A stretch of DNA of 10,936 nucleotides from Pseudomonadota bacterium. Its GTDB lineage: Bacteria; Pseudomonadota; Alphaproteobacteria; Acetobacterales; Acetobacteraceae. Shown in pieces: positions 7,402-10,936 of this stretch. Under the pieces are notes generated by a model. The model did not search any database, was not told the DNA's origin, and saw only the letters and a list, made by a program, of their open reading frames with translations. The stretch lies in NCBI GenBank assembly GCA_021807465.1, contig JAKBCX010000021.1, positions 1 through 10,936 of the forward strand, given 5' to 3'. The number at the start of each line of letters is the position of its first letter. Within the stretch, counting starts at the first letter, position 1. A program made the translations under genes and the position numbers.

Positions 7402-8182
7402 GCGCCTCCGCCGCCCAGCCCGTGAGCACCGCCATGCGCAGCACGGCTTTGGCGCGCCCTTGCTCCTGCGGCAATGCCGCCAGCGCGGCGGGAAACAAGG
7501 CGCGGGGCGGGGTTTTGCGGCTGCGCTGGGCGAGCGCGTTGGTTTCCCCTGCTTCGCGCAGCTCGTGTAGCAAGGCCAGCGGGTTGGCGTACAGAAAGCT
7601 GATCTCCTCCACATCGGCAACAGGCAGGGTAAAGCCCGCGCGCTGGAGCAGCCCAGCGCAATCGCTGAGCGCGGGGAAGGGCGAGATTCTGGGGCTGACT
7701 CCACCGGTCAGCGCTTCCTCAGCCTCCAGCAGCGCCTCGCGCAATGTTTGCAGCGTACCCAGCGCCGGCATAGAGGCCAGGAAAAGCCCGCTGGGCTTGA
7801 GCGCGCGGCGGAGCTGGATGAGAGCACCGGGCAGATCATCCAGAAAATGCAGCGAGAGATGCGCCACCACCAGGTCATACGCGGCTTCGGGCAAGGCGAA
7901 ATCCTCCGCGCCCGGCAGCACCAGCGCCGTGCCGCCCGCTCGCGCCGCCATTGCGGGCGAGAAATCGGCCGAGGTGACCGCCATGCCGCGCGCCGCCAGC
8001 AAAGGGGCAACGGCGCCGCGCCCGCCAAAATCCAGCGCCGTGGTGAAAACCCGGCTCGTGTCATCCAGCCGGTCGAGCAGGCGCCCGGCCAAATCCGTCA
8101 GCACGGGGCGCAGCCCGTCCAGCCGTGCGGCCGCGCGCTCCCTGTGTTTCACCATCGCCCTGAAATCGAAGATCGTCCGCAC
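7379..8182 (-). CDS. NDUFAF5/BioC-like SAM-fold methyltransferase-type protein
   Basis: Class I SAM-fold protein of 267 residues. It aligns by eye with mitochondrial complex I assembly factor NDUFAF5: FDFRAMVKHRERAA (5-18), DLVVAHLSLHFLDDLPGAL (103-121), GGVSPRISPF (160-169), then LLQRAGFTLPVADVEEI. In humans NDUFAF5 hydroxylates an arginine of the NuoB homologue NDUFS7, so a complex I maturation role here is an inference from homology. The glycine-rich motif I reads LDFGGRG (50-56), apparently one residue shorter than the LDLGCGRG of NDUFAF5. It starts with GTG at 8182, supported by AAGGGG 6 nt upstream and by the conserved N-terminal FDxRxM block; the ATG at codon 10 would remove that block. 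The start abuts the comF start with no spacer, and the 3' end overlaps radC. A generic BioC-like methyltransferase is the alternative reading. Confidence 0.85.
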   Translation of the reverse strand: MRTIFDFRAMVKHRERAAARLDGLRPVLTDLAGRLLDRLDDTSRVFTTALDFGGRGAVAPLLAARGMAVTSADFSPAMAARAGGTALVLPGAEDFALPEAAYDLVVAHLSLHFLDDLPGALIQLRRALKPSGLFLASMPALGTLQTLREALLEAEEALTGGVSPRISPFPALSDCAGLLQRAGFTLPVADVEEISFLYANPLALLHELREAGETNALAQRSRKTPPRALFPAALAALPQEQGRAKAVLRMAVLTGWAAEALTTAPPS

Positions 8183-8929
8183 ATGAAACCCCTTTTCCGC
8201 TGGCTTCTGGATACAGTTTTGCCGCCCACCTGTCTCGCCTGCGAGACGCCGGTGGAGAAGGAAGGGCAGTTCTGTGTGTCATGCTTCAAGGCGGCGAACT
8301 TTGTCTCGGCGCCTTTTTGCCGCTGCTGTGGCGTGCCACTACCCTTTGCTGGGGCTAGCGGCACGCCGCTTAAATGCGAGTCCTGCACCGAGGCCGCGCC
8401 GGCTTTCACCCAGGCCCGTGCCGCGCTGCGCTACGATGAAATGGCCAAGCGCATGATCCTGACGCTGAAATATGCCGACCATACCGAGGCGGTGAATGGG
8501 CTGGCCGAGCTGATGCGCCGCCCCGGTGAGCCGCTGCTGCAAGCGGCGAATATTCTGGTGCCGGTGCCGCTGCACCCCGCGCGGTTGCGTGCGCGGCGCT
8601 ATAACCAGGCCGCGCTGCTCGCCATACAGCTTGCGCGCCTTACAGGGCGCCCGCTGGGGCTGGATACGCTTATCCGCCGCCGCGAGACCGCGCCGCTGGA
8701 GGGCATGGACCGCGCCGCGCGCCGTGCCGAGCTGCAAGGCGCCATTGCCGTGCGGCCCGAGGCCGATGTGCAAGATAAGCGGGTATTGCTGATTGACGAT
8801 GTGATGACCTCGGGCGCCACGGCCAATGAATGCGCCCGTGTCCTGTTGGAGGCGGGCGCCCGGCGGGTGGATGTGCTCACCGCCGCGCGCGTGGCTGATC
8901 CGCGTTTTGAGGGATTGGCTCTTGCATAG
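8183..8929 (+). CDS. comF: ComF-family phosphoribosyltransferase-like protein
   Basis: ComF/GntX-family protein of 248 residues. The N-terminus carries two paired zinc knuckles: Cys17/Cys20 with Cys31/Cys34, and Cys46/Cys48/Cys49 with Cys65/Cys68. The C-terminal type I phosphoribosyltransferase domain includes ILVPVPLHPARLRARRYNQA and the PRPP loop VLLIDDVMTSGATA (201-214, Asp205-Asp206). ComF is tied to DNA uptake in naturally competent bacteria, but alphaproteobacterial copies sit in housekeeping contexts and the enzymatic role is not established. The reading frame is open for 145 codons upstream, antisense to the methyltransferase gene. The domain begins at MKPLFRWLLDTVLPPTC, so ATG 8183 is the start. 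Its ribosome site is weak (GAAG 11 nt upstream) and lies inside the opposite gene. The grxC gene follows after 27 nt. Confidence 0.9.
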   Translation: MKPLFRWLLDTVLPPTCLACETPVEKEGQFCVSCFKAANFVSAPFCRCCGVPLPFAGASGTPLKCESCTEAAPAFTQARAALRYDEMAKRMILTLKYADHTEAVNGLAELMRRPGEPLLQAANILVPVPLHPARLRARRYNQAALLAIQLARLTGRPLGLDTLIRRRETAPLEGMDRAARRAELQGAIAVRPEADVQDKRVLLIDDVMTSGATANECARVLLEAGARRVDVLTAARVADPRFEGLALA

Positions 8930-8932
8930 TTT

Positions 8933-8946
8933 TTAGCCTCGGCTAA
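8933..8946. repeat. Short near-perfect palindrome between comF and grxC
   Basis: TTAGCC (8933-8938) and GGCTAA (8941-8946) are separated by TC, giving a 14-bp palindrome directly after the comF stop. The loop is too tight for the full stem and no U-run follows, so a terminator is unlikely. It could be a protein-binding site or chance. Confidence 0.3.
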
Positions 8947-8956
8947 TTGCTCAGGA

Positions 8957-9214
8957 ATGGCGACGATTGAGATTTTTACCCAGCCCTACTGCCCCTATTG
9001 CGCCCGGGCCGTAGCGCTGTTGACTGAAAAAGGGGTGGCGTTCCGCGAGATTAACGCGCCGCATGGCACACCCGAACGGCGCGAGGCGATAGAGCGCTCC
9101 GGTGGGCGCACCACCGTACCGCAGATTTTTATCGATGGCGCTTCCATAGGCGGGTGCGATGATTTGATGGCGCTGGAGAGGGCGGGCAGGCTGGACCCGT
9201 TGCTGGTGGCATGA
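8957..9214 (+). CDS. grxC: Glutaredoxin 3 (dithiol)
   Basis: Small cytoplasmic thiol-disulfide oxidoreductase using glutathione to reduce protein disulfides. It has 85 residues, the standard GrxC length. The dithiol active site is CPYC (Cys12, Cys15). The cis-proline glutathione-binding TVPQIFI loop is at 53-59 and the GGCDDL motif at 65-70, which includes the extra Cys67 common in Grx3 proteins. AGGA at 8953-8956 abuts the ATG directly, leaving no normal spacing, so translation may be coupled to comF 27 nt upstream. The stop codon overlaps the next start as ATGA (9211-9214). Confidence 0.95.
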   Translation: MATIEIFTQPYCPYCARAVALLTEKGVAFREINAPHGTPERREAIERSGGRTTVPQIFIDGASIGGCDDLMALERAGRLDPLLVA

Positions 9215-9684
9215 TCCATTATCAGCTCCGCTGCGCCGCCGGGCATGAGTTCGACGGCTGGTTTAAGAATAGCGACGGGTTTGAAGCGCAGGCGGCCTCC
9301 AGTCTGGTGGCGTGCCCCTCTTGCGGCAATACCCATGTTGAACGCGCGCTGATGACGCCCGGCATACCGCGCAAAGGACGTGAAGCAGGGGGACGCGAGC
9401 TTGTGCCCGCGCCGGCCCCCGAGCCGGAGCCGGCCAGCCTGCCCGCGGCGGGGGGGATAATGCCCGATGCCGTACGCGCCGCGCTACAAAAGCTGCGCGA
9501 AGAGGTAGAGAAGAATTGCGACTATGTGGGCGCCGATTTCGCCGAGGAGGCACGGCGCATCCACCATGGCGAGACCATGCCGCGCGGCATTTACGGCGAG
9601 AGCACCGACGAGGAAGCCGAGGCCCTGGCCGAGGAAGGGATTTCCTTTGCGCGTATTCCCTGGGCGCCGCGTAACGATAGCTGA
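9211..9684 (+). CDS. DUF1178 zinc-ribbon family protein
   Basis: Conserved proteobacterial protein of unknown function, 157 residues. The family pattern is clear: MIHYQLRCAAGHEFDGWF at the N-terminus, then CPSC. Cys8 with Cys35/Cys38, perhaps with His12, suggests a zinc-ribbon-like site. RALMTPGIPR follows, then a Pro/Glu/Ala-rich linker (about 67-80), and the conserved C-terminal half LQKLREEVEKNCDYVGADFA...IHHGETMPRGIYGES. A G7 run lies at 9450-9456. The four-base ATGA overlap with grxC implies coupled translation. In many alphaproteobacteria, as I recall, a carbon-nitrogen hydrolase gene lies between these two; it is absent here. Confidence 0.92.
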   Translation: MIHYQLRCAAGHEFDGWFKNSDGFEAQAASSLVACPSCGNTHVERALMTPGIPRKGREAGGRELVPAPAPEPEPASLPAAGGIMPDAVRAALQKLREEVEKNCDYVGADFAEEARRIHHGETMPRGIYGESTDEEAEALAEEGISFARIPWAPRNDS

Positions 9685-9689
9685 GGTTG

Positions 9690-9717
9690 TTTACAGCGTA
9701 TGAAGTTGTGATACTGT
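9690..9717 (+). promoter_or_regulatory. Sigma-70-like promoter ahead of the membrane protein gene
   Basis: TTTACA (9690-9695, five of six matches to TTGACA), a 16-nt spacer and TACTGT (9712-9717, a weak -10 partly helped by TGTGA upstream). It begins 6 nt after the DUF1178 stop and ends 24 nt before the next start, the expected place for a new transcription unit. Confidence 0.38.
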
Positions 9718-9741
9718 TCCGGCAAACAAACGGAGTGGGGC

Positions 9742-10221
9742 GTGAGCGAAACGGTTATGCGCGAGGGCATGGAGATGGCGATGCCTGGCTCCATGGTTGC
9801 ATTTCTACGGCTATGCCTGCTGGCCGGGCTATATAACGGCGTAGCGCTTTTTGCAGGCATTTTACTGCGCCCCTTGCCGCATCCGCCACCAGCCAACATA
9901 ACGTCACCTTTCGCGTTTCATGCTTTTTCAGCTTTTCTCGGGGCGGTTATTTTTCTGCCGTTGCTGATGCTGCCCTACTGGCTGGCGTTGGCTTTTGCAT
10001 ATTCGCGTAACGAATGGGCCAGGGTGCTGCTTTATGTGGGGGCTGGGCTGGTCGCGCTGATGACGGTTGGGTTGGCAATGCGCACGGAATCCGGGTTTCT
10101 GGCGGGGCTGGGGGCTTTGCTGCCCGGCGTGGCGGCGCTGGTATGCCTGGGCCGAGCAGATGCACGGATGTTCTTGCGCGAAACCGTGCCGGTTTTCGTG
10201 GTGCGCCCGCAGCGTTATTGA
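9742..10221 (+). CDS. Predicted four-helix integral membrane protein, unknown function
   Basis: I do not recognise a family. The 159-residue product has four hydrophobic segments at about 19-42, 62-87, 94-113 and 118-137, with charged residues between and a short basic-ended tail (VRPQRY). Few polar or catalytic-looking residues lie inside the helices; NGVALFAG and PYWLALAFAYSR are the most distinctive parts. The GTG start is supported by GGAG (9732-9735) 6 nt upstream; an ATG five codons later is the alternative. It has its own likely promoter, and hpnK follows after 32 nt in the same direction. A shared transcript with hpnK is plausible, and a role linked to hopanoid or envelope lipids is only an inference from this position. 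Confidence 0.75.
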   Translation: MSETVMREGMEMAMPGSMVAFLRLCLLAGLYNGVALFAGILLRPLPHPPPANITSPFAFHAFSAFLGAVIFLPLLMLPYWLALAFAYSRNEWARVLLYVGAGLVALMTVGLAMRTESGFLAGLGALLPGVAALVCLGRADARMFLRETVPVFVVRPQRY

Positions 10222-10235
10222 CCGGGCGGCAAGGC

Positions 10236-10253
10236 GTGGCGCAAAACGCCCAC
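10236..10253 (+). promoter_or_regulatory. Hairpin immediately before the hpnK start
   Basis: GGCG (10238-10241) pairs perfectly with CGCC (10247-10250) around a CAAAA loop. Two more pairs (GT with AC) extend it across one bulged C, ending at the base before the ATG. It would lie over the place where a ribosome site is expected, and no clear ribosome site is present. The structure is seen in the sequence; any control role is inferred. Confidence 0.3.
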
Positions 10254-10936
10254 ATGCGCGAAGTTATTTTCTCCGCTGACGATTTCGGGCTTTCCCCCGC
10301 CGTGAACCAGGCGGTGGAGCAGGCCCATTTGCACGGGCGGCTGGGGCAGGCGAGCCTGATGGTGGCAGCACCTGCGGCGGAGGATGCGGTGGCGCGTGCA
10401 AAGAGCCTGCCGGAGCTGAAGGTAGGGTTGCACTTGGTGCTGGTAGATGGGGATTCGCTGCTGGGGCATGCCAAGCTGCCCAGCATCACCGGCCCGGATG
10501 GCCGGTTTTCCACCAATCAGGCGGGGCTTGGGGTTAAGTATTTTTTCTCGCCCCGCGCGCGGCGGGAGTTGCGGGTCGAGATCGAGGCGCAATTCGCCGC
10601 TTTTGCCGCCACGGGGCTGGCGCTGCACCATGCCGATGCGCATAAGCATTTTCTGCTGCACCCCACCATCGCGGCGATGATGATTAAGGTGGGCAAACGC
10701 TATGGGCTGAAGCGGCTGCGCGTGCCGGCTGAGCCGCCAAGTGTGATGAAGGCGCTGGGCGAGCGCGTGGGGCTTGGCGATTACGCGCTTTACGGCTGGA
10801 CGCGGCTATTGCGCCTGCAAGCGCGCGGGCTGGAATTGCCAGACCAGGTGTTTGGCATAAAATGGTCCGGGCACATGACGCGGGAGCGGATTGAGAAACT
10901 GCTACCGCTGTTGCCTGAGGGGCGGACGGAGATTTA
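10254..10936 (+). CDS. hpnK: Hopanoid biosynthesis-associated HpnK, YdjC-like deacetylase, 3' end cut
   Basis: HpnK belongs to the YdjC/ChbG carbohydrate deacetylase fold and is implicated in deacetylating the N-acetylglucosaminyl headgroup during synthesis of extended hopanoids. About 227 residues are visible, with roughly the last 50-60 expected beyond the edge. Metal-site motifs are present: FSADDFGLSPAVNQAVEQAH (Asp9-Asp10), VGLHLVL (His60), and LHHADAHKHFLLHP with His125, His126, His130, His132 and His136. The GVKYFFSPRARRELRVEIEA block is typical of HpnK rather than ChbG. The ATG at 10254 is chosen by alignment with the family start. GTG at 10236 and TTG at 10218 are in frame, and no start has a good ribosome site. 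A hairpin precedes the ATG. The upstream membrane protein gene ends 32 nt before it. Confidence 0.9.
   Translation, partial: MREVIFSADDFGLSPAVNQAVEQAHLHGRLGQASLMVAAPAAEDAVARAKSLPELKVGLHLVLVDGDSLLGHAKLPSITGPDGRFSTNQAGLGVKYFFSPRARRELRVEIEAQFAAFAATGLALHHADAHKHFLLHPTIAAMMIKVGKRYGLKRLRVPAEPPSVMKALGERVGLGDYALYGWTRLLRLQARGLELPDQVFGIKWSGHMTRERIEKLLPLLPEGRTEI

Noticed and set aside
7748..8182. 145-codon in-frame extension upstream of comF
   Set aside because: It lies antisense to the well-supported methyltransferase gene, its product is Arg/Gln/His-rich, and ComF begins at the MKPLFRW start.
8941..8950. 10-mer GGCTAATTGC also present at 6532-6541
   Set aside because: Two copies of a 10-mer without flanking similarity are compatible with chance and show no element structure.
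9450..9456. G7 run in the DUF1178 gene as a phase-variable tract
   Set aside because: Seven G residues in a GC-rich genome inside a linker are weak evidence, and a housekeeping protein is an unlikely contingency locus.

Overview
The window looks like a chromosomal segment of a GC-rich alphaproteobacterium, plausibly in the Acetobacteraceae/Rhodospirillales. This rests on an NDUFAF5-type methyltransferase, comF, grxC and DUF1178 grouped together, plus a hopanoid-associated hpnK. The genus is not determinable from the sequence. No mobile element, CRISPR array, tRNA or rRNA was seen.

Region 1 (1-6295) is a complete tripartite RND drug-efflux locus with a divergent regulator. A TetR-type repressor, cut by the left edge, reads leftward. 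An outer-membrane NodT-family lipoprotein channel, a periplasmic adaptor and an HAE-1-type RND pump read rightward as one tightly packed operon (11-nt and 4-nt gaps). The 152-nt divergent intergenic region holds a good promoter for the repressor, overlain by several TGCA-containing palindromes that are candidate operators.

Region 2 (6296-6645) is about 350 nt without a convincing gene. It holds a perfect 8-bp hairpin and a doubtful antisense ORF.

Region 3 (6646-9684) is a compact housekeeping block. radC converges with, and overlaps by 23 nt, a gene for an NDUFAF5/BioC-like SAM-fold protein. That gene is back-to-back with comF, with no base between the two start codons. comF is followed by grxC and, with an ATGA overlap, a DUF1178 zinc-ribbon protein.

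Region 4 (9685-10936) begins with a promoter-like site, then a four-helix membrane protein of unknown family, then hpnK (a YdjC-fold deacetylase of the hopanoid pathway), which runs off the right edge.

I did not find an undescribed multi-gene system. The points most worth checking are the palindrome array in the efflux control region, an A8 tract in the repressor's recognition helix, the zero-spacing divergent start pair, the altered SAM motif I in the methyltransferase, and the uncharacterised membrane protein next to hpnK.
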